Positions 16,601-22,653 of a stretch of DNA of 64,000 nucleotides are shown piece by piece; position 1 is the stretch's first letter; each line of letters opens with the position of its first letter. The DNA comes from Methanomassiliicoccaceae archaeon DOK (lineage in GTDB: Archaea; Thermoplasmatota; Thermoplasmata; Methanomassiliicoccales; Methanomethylophilaceae). Both the position numbers and the translations under genes were made by a program. The notes below the pieces were generated by a model. That model made no database searches. It was not told where the DNA came from and saw nothing but the letters and a program-made list of their open reading frames with translations. Where the stretch lies: assembly GCA_009911715.1 (NCBI GenBank), contig CP047880.1, forward strand, positions 186,001 to 250,000, read 5' to 3'.

Positions 16601-18041
16601 CATATTCGACCTCAAGTGCATCAACCCCCGGGCCAGGATAAGCGTGAAGCTGGTCTCCGAGTCCGGTGTCGGAACGGTCGCCGCCGGAGTGGCAAAGGCC
16701 GGGGCGGATGTCATCCTCATCTCCGGAGGCGACGGGGGAACCGGTGCCAGCCCGCTCTCGTCCATCAGGTACGCCGGGTCTCCCTGGGAGACCGGTCTCG
16801 CGGAGGTTCAGCAGACCCTCAAGATCAACGACCTCCGCTGCCGCGTCCGCCTGCAGGTCGATGGTCAGCTCAAGACCGCCAGGGACGTCATAGTGGCCGC
16901 ACTGCTCGGCGCGGAGGACTTCGGTTTCGCCACGGCGCCGATGGTCGCAATGGGATGCGTGATGTGCAGGAGGTGCCAGACCAACACCTGCCCTGTGGGG
17001 ATAGCCACACAGGATCCGGAGCGCAGGGCGAGGTTCGACTCCAGGCCCGAGCACGTCGTCAACTACTGGAGGTTCATGGCCGAGGACGTCCGCAGGATCC
17101 TCTCGGAGATGGGCTTCAGGAGCCTGGACGAGATCGTCGGACGCTCGGACCTCCTCGTTCAGAAGTCAGGGGATGGCAAGGCCGCATCCCTGGACTTCTC
17201 GAGGATGCTGGCACATGTGGCGGGCGACGACTCATGCGTCAGGGGTCAGGAGGACATCCTGGCCAGGGTGTTCGACCGCAGGATCATCGAGGACTGCGGT
17301 GACGCCCTCATAACGGGAAGGAAGGTGTCGCTCAAGTACAGGCTCACGAACGTGGACCGCTCCGTCGGCGCCATGCTGTCCGGGGAGGCCGTCCGCAGGG
17401 GCGCGAGACTCGAGGACGACACCATCGACATCACCTTCGTCGGCGCTGCCGGACAGAGCTTCGGTGCGTTTCTGACGAAGGGGATAACGTTCAGGATGAA
17501 CGGTCTCGCCAACGACTACGTCGGCAAGGGTCTCTCCGGCGGGAGGATCGTCGTCAGTCCCGGGAGTTCGGTTCCAGAGGGCAACGTCATCGCCGGGAAC
17601 ACGCTCCTGTACGGGGCGACATCCGGGGAGCTGTACGTGGCGGGATCGGTCGGGGAGAGGTTCTGCGTCCGCAACAGCGGCGCAGTCGCTGTAGCCGAGG
17701 GTGCCGGAGACCACTGCTGCGAGTACATGACAGGGGGCAGGGTCGCGATCCTCGGCAGATGCGGCAGGAACTTCGCCGCCGGAATGTCCGCGGGAATCGC
17801 CTACGTCCTGGATGAGGACGGGGACTTCGACAGACACTGCAACATGGACATGGTCGAGCTCTCCCTGGTGGAGTCGGACGCAGATGTATCGGAGCTCAGG
17901 TCCATGATCGAGCGCCATCTCGCCGAGACGGGCAGTCCCAGGGCCAGGGAGATCCTGGAGGACTGGGAGGGCTACCTCCCCAGGTTCCTCAAGGTCATGC
18001 CCGTGGGCTACAAGCTGCTGCTGGAGCAGGAATCGGAGTGA
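13620..18041 (+). CDS. gltB: Glutamate synthase large subunit
   Basis: The 1473-residue protein transfers the glutamine amide to 2-oxoglutarate. A class II amidotransferase domain starts at the nucleophile in EHDACGVGM (Cys about 22), so the first 21 residues are probably cleaved. The FMN-binding synthase domain lies at about 870-1180 (GEGGEDPARF, then GGDGGTGASPLSS). The iron-sulfur cysteines are in CVMCRRCQTNTCPVG. A C-terminal GXGXG beta-helix domain follows. No small NADPH-oxidising subunit (gltD) lies nearby, so ferredoxin or an unlinked partner may supply electrons. The start is TTG; the gene follows glnN directly. Confidence 0.95.
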   Translation: MDDPFADSHNRGLYDPRYEHDACGVGMAVNIDGRKEHRIVEYGLELLENMAHRGAENGDGRSGDGAGIMVQVPHRFIESLGIPVPEAGRYGTGLFFLPRDPEAAEGFMAMFREECSRRALYVIAERDVPVDHTVPGRMALDGEPRIVQIFVTSYDSPEVLERKLYRVRKVVGNRIASSGAPGSGDFYICSLSTRCMVYKGMLTPEQLRAYYRDLSDPLFESAVAMVHSRFSTNTMPAWKLAQPFRMLCHNGEINTIRSNRSWMQARESLIHTDAIPDTEEIFPIMQSGMSDSATLDNVFEFLVMAGKGMPNALSIMIPESWNDRNPIPDSLKAYYEYHSILMEPWDGPAAVLFCDGRLAGGMLDRNGLRPARYCVTDDGMMILASEAGVIPLDAVNVVETGRLRPGKMLLVDTGQGRVIEDAEIKEALATAYPYRDWLEQNRLDLGTLSSGRQVGRKVDGYEMLLAGFGYSAEDLAKVMEPMAVTGKEAVGSAGYDAPLAVLSDRPQSLFSYFRQQFAQVTNPPIDPIREELVMSITGYIGSVQQNILDPAPKLCRVVKSRRPVITNRELDLLRNLRYRGFDAVTLDTTFPADRSPGVLEREVSRLCAEAEAAVDAGASFIILSDRGVSAERAPMPSLLALSAVHQYLIAARKRLQTALVVESGEPREVMHFALLIGYGANAVNPYLAFAAVQDMVDTGRIKMDADTAESNYLKAVDKGLLKIMSKMGIATIRSYRGSRLFDAIGIDSAVAERYFGNTSSAVGGIGLDGIASEYLAMHDASASGQVQDKGEYAYRKDGERHSWTPDAVKALRSAAVNGSRADYDRFAGMEDGGGFFLRHLLDVRTGEPVPIEEVEPVESIMKRFEVGAISFGAISREAHETLAEAMNSIGSRSNTGEGGEDPARFVPGPDGRNLRSSIKQVASGRFGVTAEYLVNADELQIKVAQGAKPGEGGQLMGFKVDKVIAATRHTIPGITLISPPPHHDIYSIEDLKQLIFDLKCINPRARISVKLVSESGVGTVAAGVAKAGADVILISGGDGGTGASPLSSIRYAGSPWETGLAEVQQTLKINDLRCRVRLQVDGQLKTARDVIVAALLGAEDFGFATAPMVAMGCVMCRRCQTNTCPVGIATQDPERRARFDSRPEHVVNYWRFMAEDVRRILSEMGFRSLDEIVGRSDLLVQKSGDGKAASLDFSRMLAHVAGDDSCVRGQEDILARVFDRRIIEDCGDALITGRKVSLKYRLTNVDRSVGAMLSGEAVRRGARLEDDTIDITFVGAAGQSFGAFLTKGITFRMNGLANDYVGKGLSGGRIVVSPGSSVPEGNVIAGNTLLYGATSGELYVAGSVGERFCVRNSGAVAVAEGAGDHCCEYMTGGRVAILGRCGRNFAAGMSAGIAYVLDEDGDFDRHCNMDMVELSLVESDADVSELRSMIERHLAETGSPRAREILEDWEGYLPRFLKVMPVGYKLLLEQESE

Positions 18042-18042
18042 C

Positions 18043-18059
18043 CGGGGCGACAGCCCCCG
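18043..18059 (+). terminator. Stem-loop after gltB
   Basis: CGGGG (18043-18047) pairs with CCCCG (18055-18059) two bases after the gltB stop, followed by the pyrimidine-rich TCTCTACC. The rest of the 204-base gap to apt shows only the apt terminator. Confidence 0.45.
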
Positions 18060-18209
18060 TCTCTACCACCTGCCGCGCTCGTCGCACAGAGGCCAAAGGC
18101 GAGGGCTCGATGTTTCAGAACGGATGTCAGTCTCGGCTCCCGACCAGAAGGGCGATCGTCCTTCGAAAAATCATGCGACTGCAGAAATGATGAGTTTGTG
18201 CCTGGGTCC

Positions 18210-18230
18210 GGCGGGCCATGGACACCCGCC
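18210..18230 (-). terminator. Stem-loop after apt
   Basis: GGCGGG (18210-18215) pairs with CCCGCC (18225-18230) around a 9-base loop, about 16 bases beyond the apt stop codon on the minus strand. A second palindrome, CCTGAA/TTCAGG, lies right at the stop codon. Confidence 0.5.
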
Positions 18231-18245
18231 AAACCCTGAATTTTT

Positions 18246-18770
18246 TCAGGCTCCCTCGTAGACGATGAGGGAGTCCACGTCGTAGCCTTTGAGCTTCTCT
18301 CTGCCCTCGAGTCCAGCGAGCTCCATCACGAAGGCGACCTTGGCGACGACTCCGCCCTCCCTCTCGACGAGTTTGATGGCAGCCTCGACGGTGCCACCCG
18401 TAGCGATGAGGTCATCGATGATGACGACCTTCTGGCCGGGCTGGATGGCGTCTATGTGCATCTCCACCTCGGCGGTGCCGTACTCCAGATCGTAGGATTC
18501 GGAGATGGTCTCCCTCGGGAGCTTCCCTTTCTTGCGCACGAGGATGAACCCCTTGTTGAGGGCGTATGCGACGGGGGCCCCGAAGATGAAGCCCCTGGAC
18601 TCGGTCCCGACGACGTAGTCGAAGTCAATGTCCTTCACGAGGTCGATGAGGCCGTCGATGGCCATCTTGAATCCGTCCTTGTCGCTGAGGACGGTGGTGA
18701 TGTCTCTGAACAGGATTCCCTTCTTGGGGAAATTGGGGATCTCGGTAACATAGTCCCTCAATGCGGTCAT
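18246..18770 (-). CDS. apt: Adenine phosphoribosyltransferase
   Basis: The 174-residue type I phosphoribosyltransferase converts adenine and PRPP to AMP. The family PRPP-binding motif appears as VVIIDDLIATGGTVEAAI (about residues 118-135). The N-terminal IPNFPKKGILFRDITTVLSD and GTESRGFIFGAPVAY blocks are diagnostic of Apt. A TATA box TTTTTAAA (18801-18794) sits about 27 bases before the ATG, so the mRNA is probably leaderless. The AMP phosphorylase pathway encoded at 20.5-24.2 kb releases adenine, which this enzyme can return to AMP. Confidence 0.95.
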   Translation of the reverse strand: MTALRDYVTEIPNFPKKGILFRDITTVLSDKDGFKMAIDGLIDLVKDIDFDYVVGTESRGFIFGAPVAYALNKGFILVRKKGKLPRETISESYDLEYGTAEVEMHIDAIQPGQKVVIIDDLIATGGTVEAAIKLVEREGGVVAKVAFVMELAGLEGREKLKGYDVDSLIVYEGA

Positions 18771-18861
18771 GGGACGATGGTAGAAACGAGCACTTTAAAA
18801 ACATGATTATCGGAACAACCCGGAACTGGGCAGGCACGAGAACCCTGCCCTTCTTGATCGG

Positions 18862-19053
18862 CCCCTTTGAGGGTAAGGGGGCGCTGAGGCCCGTTTGTTG
18901 CGGTCATCAGTCGAGTCTTGCAACCGACCGAATCAGAGCGCCGTCGGGAGATAAGTGTCCAACGACCAGTCTTTCTTCGAGACGCCGGTGTTCATGTCGG
19001 TCTCGCCGCAGATCCCAGTTACTTTCCGTTTACTGATAGCTCTCTTACCTCCT
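18862..19053 (-). ncRNA. Candidate structured RNA of unknown class
   Basis: On the minus strand a TATA box (TTTTATATA, around 19084-19076) predicts a transcript start near 19053. Exactly there begins GGAGGUAAG (19052-19044), which pairs with CUUAUCUCC (18955-18947) through nine pairs including a G-U wobble. The wobble pair becomes an A-C mismatch on the plus strand, so the minus strand is favoured. Inside lies the hairpin CGAGAC/GUCUCG. Downstream are stems GGCGCU/AGCGCC enclosing GUUGC/GCAAC, then CCCCUU/AAGGGG (18880-18862), a possible end. It does not match tRNA, 5S, SRP or RNase P RNA. No open frame of note occupies the region. Confidence 0.4.
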
Positions 19054-19120
19054 GCGAATGAGTACGCTTTGCAAGTATATAAAACATATAGTTTCATAAA
19101 CGAATTACACTGATATTTTT

Positions 19121-19131
19121 ACGATTATCGT
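19121..19131. repeat. ACGAT/ATCGT palindrome
   Basis: ACGAT-T-ATCGT is a perfect 11-base palindrome. Related half sites recur nearby (ACGAATATCGT at 19171-19181, TCGTACATCGTAC around 19188-19202, ACGATCGTCGTA around 19249). They lie upstream of both the candidate RNA promoter and the RNase III gene. Confidence 0.4.
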
Positions 19132-19161
19132 CAAATTCATTGCGATATACCTCGAAAACGT

Positions 19162-19209
19162 AACATTTGTACGAATATCGTATCTATTTTCGTACATCGT
19201 ACAAATGTT
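19162..19209. promoter_or_regulatory. Long inverted repeat in intergenic region
   Basis: AACATTTGTACGA (19162-19174) and TCGTACAAATGTT (19197-19209) are perfect 13-base arms around a 22-base spacer. The right arm runs into a TATA-like TTTAAGTATA (19207-19216), so it looks like an operator pair over a rightward promoter. The 594-base region 18771-19364 holds this, the candidate RNA and the apt promoter, with no convincing gene. Confidence 0.5.
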
Positions 19210-19364
19210 TAAGTATAGTGCAAGTCGATTCGACCTCTCAGGATAGCGTACGATCGTCGTATGTCTTCGATCATTTCTCAGTTTACGGCTGTTACCAATG
19301 GTTATTCATCTTCCGTAATACGCATCAACAACCACTAAATCCGCAGTCGGCTTACCGTCGGTCG

Positions 19365-20282
19365 ATGGAGTCCGACTTCGAGATGGAGGTCCGTCAGTTC
19401 CTGGCCCGTGACCCGTTCCGCTACCGTATGGTCCCAGCGGACGGTCTCGCACTGTTCTGCCAAGCGCTCACCCATGACAGCTACACGAACGAGCGCGGAG
19501 GGGAGAGCTACGAGAGGCTAGAGTTCCTGGGTGACGCGATACTCGAGTTCGTCGTCTGCGAGGAGGTGTACTCGGACACGGATCTGAGGGAGGGGGCCAT
19601 GACGGACTACAAGCAGGACCGCGTTGCCAACCGCAGGATCTCAGAAAGGGTCCTGGCGTACGGGCTCGGCATAGACGGCATGATGCGCGTCGGCGGCGGC
19701 CATCACGGTCCGGACGGGAAGGTCATCGAGGAGAACATGCGCGCCGACTCCTTCGAGGCGCTGCTCGCGGCCATCTACCTGACATACGGCATGGACGAGG
19801 TCCGTCGCATAGTCCGCGAGGTCATCGACTCCACGGAGCTTCCCTCAGGCCCAGCCGACGGCGGACGTCCTGACGTCCCTGAGACGGACGGCGGAGTAGT
19901 CGAGGACCTCCGATGGCGTCCTTCCCGCGCAGGGCGCGTCCTCGCGCGACATCCAGCTGAGGATCCTCTCGTTCATCCCGCCGTAGGCGGAGATCGCGTG
20001 GTCCAGGACCGAGATGTCCCCGGAGGTCAACGGGGAGAGGTCGGGGGTGGATTGGAGTGCATAGGAGACGGAGCCGTGGCGGAACGACACCCTGAGCAGC
20101 TTCCTGCGGACCAGGTCGACGAGGAGGTCGTCGATGCCGGCGGGTTCGGGGCCGCCGTTCGCCAGAACGTAGTCGGATCCGGATACGGATTCCCCGCGGA
20201 GCTCGTAGCTGCCGAAGTCGCTGAAGTAGCACAACCTGCAGAGCATGACCCTTCCGAAGTTGCGGTTGCATCCGCAGCGTGA
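19365..20282 (+). CDS. rnc: RNase III catalytic-domain protein with doubtful C-terminus
   Basis: Residues 1-160 form an RNase III endonuclease domain. The signature ESYERLEFLGDAILEF (catalytic Glu53 and Asp57) and ADSFEALLAAIYL (Asp128, Glu131) are intact, so cleavage of double-stranded RNA is plausible. Homology ends at about residue 160 (19842), with no dsRNA-binding domain. From there the frame stays open to 20282, but this extension lies antisense to the Panacea gene and has the G/A/V/D/R-rich look of a shadow. The true 3' end may have been lost by a frameshift. RNase III is uncommon in archaea. ATG 19365 is chosen from the domain start; a TATA-like ACTAAAT lies about 30 bases upstream. 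Confidence 0.7.
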   Translation: MESDFEMEVRQFLARDPFRYRMVPADGLALFCQALTHDSYTNERGGESYERLEFLGDAILEFVVCEEVYSDTDLREGAMTDYKQDRVANRRISERVLAYGLGIDGMMRVGGGHHGPDGKVIEENMRADSFEALLAAIYLTYGMDEVRRIVREVIDSTELPSGPADGGRPDVPETDGGVVEDLRWRPSRAGRVLARHPAEDPLVHPAVGGDRVVQDRDVPGGQRGEVGGGLECIGDGAVAERHPEQLPADQVDEEVVDAGGFGAAVRQNVVGSGYGFPAELVAAEVAEVAQPAEHDPSEVAVASAA

Positions 20283-20327
20283 CACGATGTACAGGACCAT
20301 CGCTCCGAGCTTCCCCTCTCCCCTCAT
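19845..20327 (-). CDS. Panacea-domain (SocA/DUF4065-like) protein
   Basis: The 160-residue product resembles the Panacea domain of antitoxins and phage-associated proteins. It shows CRLCYFSDFGSYELRGESVSGSDYVLANGG, which matches the family pattern of LLYfaDf-sy---G--i-gd-Y-a---Gp. A late LTSGDISVLDHAISAYGG block precedes a WMSRED stretch at the usual SH-e-pW position. Panacea domains neutralise varied toxins by direct binding. No toxin-like gene follows on the same strand; the nearest partner is the convergent RNase III gene. ATG 20327 is chosen because TATAT at 20355-20351 lies 27 bases upstream (leaderless); an ATG at 20399 is also in frame. Confidence 0.65.
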   Translation of the reverse strand: MRGEGKLGAMVLYIVSRCGCNRNFGRVMLCRLCYFSDFGSYELRGESVSGSDYVLANGGPEPAGIDDLLVDLVRRKLLRVSFRHGSVSYALQSTPDLSPLTSGDISVLDHAISAYGGMNERILSWMSREDAPCAGRTPSEVLDYSAVRLRDVRTSAVGWA

Positions 20328-20485
20328 GCACAGGTGTTCTCCGCCGAAGGTATATGGATGTGTCCCGCTGGATGTCGGATGCTGTGGGACGGCTTCCACA
20401 TGTTCCGAGCATCTTCCGGTCTCTTCGTATTCTATAGAGATTCAGGACAATCTCATTATTATCTGACGAGCGTGATTCAGGAACC

Positions 20486-21412
20486 GTGCAAGACATCATA
20501 GCCGAAACATCGGAGAAAATCCGCGACATGACGATCCGCGGTGCCGGCAGGATAGCACGTGCCGGAGCCGACGCGCTGGGCAGGTTCGCCGAAGGGTACA
20601 CGGGCAATTCGCTCGAGGCCTTCAGGGAGGACCTGGACAGGGCGACCGCCACAATCCTCGACTCCCGTCCCACGGCGGTGTCGCTCTGGAACGGGGTACA
20701 CTACACGGTGAAGGGCGTCGAGTCCGCCTCCAGCGTGGGCGAGGCCAGGGAACTGGTCATCACCAACGCCAGGGAGTTCTGCGAGAGGTCCGAGAAGGCG
20801 GTGGAGACCATCGCCCGCATAGGGGCCAAGAGGATTGAGGACGGGGACACCGTCATGACCCACTGCAACAGCAGCGCCGCGCTGGGAGTGATCGAGGAGG
20901 CCCACCGCCAGGGCAGGGAGTTCAGGGTGTTCGCCACCGAGTCCCGTCCGTGGAGGCAGGGGATCCTGACCGTCACCCAGCTGGCGGAGGCCGGGGTCGA
21001 CGTGACGATGATCATCGACAGCGCCGTCCGCTACGTCATGAACGACACCGACAAGGTGTTCGTCGGAGCGGACACCATCACCTCCCACGGGGCGGTGATT
21101 AACAAGATCGGCACCTCGCAGCTGGCCCTGGCGGCCCATGAGGCGAGGACGCAGTTCTACGTCTGCGGCGAGACCTACAAGTTCTCCCCGATGACGGTGT
21201 TCGGCGACATGGTGAAGATCGAGGAGAGGGAGACTTCCGAGGTCGTCAGGCCCGGGGAGATCCCCGAATCGGTGAAGATTTTCAACCCTGTATTCGACAG
21301 CACGCCGGCTCAGTACATAGACGCCATAATCACTGAGGTGGGCATGGTCCCGCCCACGGCGGTCTACGACATCCTGGTGCGCCAGCTCGGAGACGGGATT
21401 TTCAAGGAGTGA
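20486..21412 (+). CDS. Ribose-1,5-bisphosphate isomerase
   Basis: The 308-residue protein belongs to the eIF2B/MtnA-like isomerase family, in its archaeal R15P isomerase branch. It converts ribose 1,5-bisphosphate to ribulose 1,5-bisphosphate for RuBisCO. Catalytic residues are seen in MTHCNSSAALG (Cys) and MIIDSAVRYVM (Asp), and the N-terminal RIRGAGRIAR-like stretch (TIRGAGRIARAGADAL) is typical. The GTG start has a TATA-like TTATTATC (20456-20463) about 26 bases upstream and no ribosome binding site, suggesting a leaderless transcript. It is the first gene of the AMP-degradation operon. Confidence 0.92.
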   Translation: MQDIIAETSEKIRDMTIRGAGRIARAGADALGRFAEGYTGNSLEAFREDLDRATATILDSRPTAVSLWNGVHYTVKGVESASSVGEARELVITNAREFCERSEKAVETIARIGAKRIEDGDTVMTHCNSSAALGVIEEAHRQGREFRVFATESRPWRQGILTVTQLAEAGVDVTMIIDSAVRYVMNDTDKVFVGADTITSHGAVINKIGTSQLALAAHEARTQFYVCGETYKFSPMTVFGDMVKIEERETSEVVRPGEIPESVKIFNPVFDSTPAQYIDAIITEVGMVPPTAVYDILVRQLGDGIFKE

Positions 21413-21417
21413 GTGAA

Positions 21418-22653
21418 ATGGAGAACTTCTCATATCTGCACCTCGGCGAGCCCGAGGACCCTGACAGGTACGTGGTCTGCAAATACAGGGTGACCACAGA
21501 CCTTCCGATTGAGAAGGCCGCAGAGGCCATCGCCGCGGAGCAGTCCACCGGCACGTGGACAGGCATCTCCACGCTCGACCACACGGTCTTCGACCATCTG
21601 GGCGCGAGGATAACCTCCATCGAGGGGGACATCGTCACCGCCGAGTTCCCGGCAGACGACTTCAGCATCGAAGTGGGTTCCGTCCCGCAGATCCTCAGCG
21701 TCATCGCGGGGAACCTGTTCGGCCTCGGCGCCCTCAAGGGCGTCAGACTGGAGGACGTGACCTTCCCGAAGAGCATCCTGGAGCAGTTCAAGGGGCCGAA
21801 GTTCGGCGCCGACGGTCTCAGGGAGCGCCTCCATCGCCCGGAGAAGCCCCTCGTGGGAACCATAGTCAAACCCAAGATCGGTCTTTCGCCCCAGAAGACC
21901 GCCGAGTACGTCTACGAGGCCGGGGCCGGAGGGCTGACCAACTCCAAGGACGACGAGACCCTGGTGGACCAGACCTTCTGTCCCATCGAGGACAGGACGG
22001 TCGCGGTAGCGGAATCCCTTGACAGGCTCGAGTCGGAGGGCAAGTACATGATGCATGCCATAAACGTCAGCACCCGCGGCGACAAGATCGTCGAGCTGGC
22101 CGAGAAGGTCCAGGGCTGGGGCGCCAGGGAGATCATGGTCGATGTCATCACCTGCGGATTCGGGGCCGTCCAGGCCCTTGCCGAGGACCCGTCGATCAAG
22201 GTGCCCATCCACGTCCACAGGACGATGCACGGCGCGTTCACGAAGGATCCGCTCCACGGGGTCGCCATGCTGCCCCTCACGAAGCTCGTGAGGATGGTCG
22301 GAGGGGACGCGCTCCACATCGGGACGCTCGGAGTGGGCAAGATGACCGGCGCCAAGGCGGACGACGGCAACCTCCTCGCGTGCCTCGGTGACGACGTGCC
22401 CTACAGGCAGGTCATGCCGGTCTGCTCCGGAGGGGTCCACCCCGGACTGGTGGGCGAGATCGTCAGGCGTGCAGGCAAGAACGTTCAGATACAGGCGGGC
22501 GGCGGAGTCGCCGGCCATCCCGAGGGCGTCTGTGCGGGCGCCATGGGGATGAGCCAGGCTGTCGACGCGGCGTTCCTGGGCATACCCGCGGAGGAGTACG
22601 CCAAGGACCACAGGGAGCTCGCCATAGCACTCGACACATGGGGATCCAAATGA
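21418..22653 (+). CDS. rbcL: RuBisCO large subunit, type III
   Basis: The 411-residue archaeal RuBisCO carboxylates ribulose 1,5-bisphosphate to two 3-phosphoglycerates. Active-site elements are present: GTIVKPKIG, the carbamylated lysine in GGLTNSKDDE, HVHRTMHGAF, loop-6 lysine in GTLGVGKMTG, SGGVHPG and QAGGGVAGHPEG. The catalytic set is therefore complete. Type III enzymes work in nucleotide salvage rather than a Calvin cycle, in line with the neighbours. ATG 21418 is chosen because AAGGAG ends 8 bases upstream; a GTG at 21409 overlapping the previous stop is also in frame. Confidence 0.95.
   Translation: MENFSYLHLGEPEDPDRYVVCKYRVTTDLPIEKAAEAIAAEQSTGTWTGISTLDHTVFDHLGARITSIEGDIVTAEFPADDFSIEVGSVPQILSVIAGNLFGLGALKGVRLEDVTFPKSILEQFKGPKFGADGLRERLHRPEKPLVGTIVKPKIGLSPQKTAEYVYEAGAGGLTNSKDDETLVDQTFCPIEDRTVAVAESLDRLESEGKYMMHAINVSTRGDKIVELAEKVQGWGAREIMVDVITCGFGAVQALAEDPSIKVPIHVHRTMHGAFTKDPLHGVAMLPLTKLVRMVGGDALHIGTLGVGKMTGAKADDGNLLACLGDDVPYRQVMPVCSGGVHPGLVGEIVRRAGKNVQIQAGGGVAGHPEGVCAGAMGMSQAVDAAFLGIPAEEYAKDHRELAIALDTWGSK

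Noticed and set aside
15489-17054. Long minus-strand open frame inside gltB
   Set aside because: It is antisense to the conserved FMN-binding domain and has no recognisable motif.
18862-19053. Identification of the structured region as RNase P RNA, SRP RNA, 5S rRNA or tRNA
   Set aside because: The conserved RNase P core segments, the SRP helix-8 motif, the 5S loop motif and a tRNA T-arm are all missing, so it is left unclassified.
19167-19364. Upstream extension of the RNase III reading frame
   Set aside because: It contains the inverted repeat and TATA-like sequence and shows no homology; the domain begins at the ATG at 19365.
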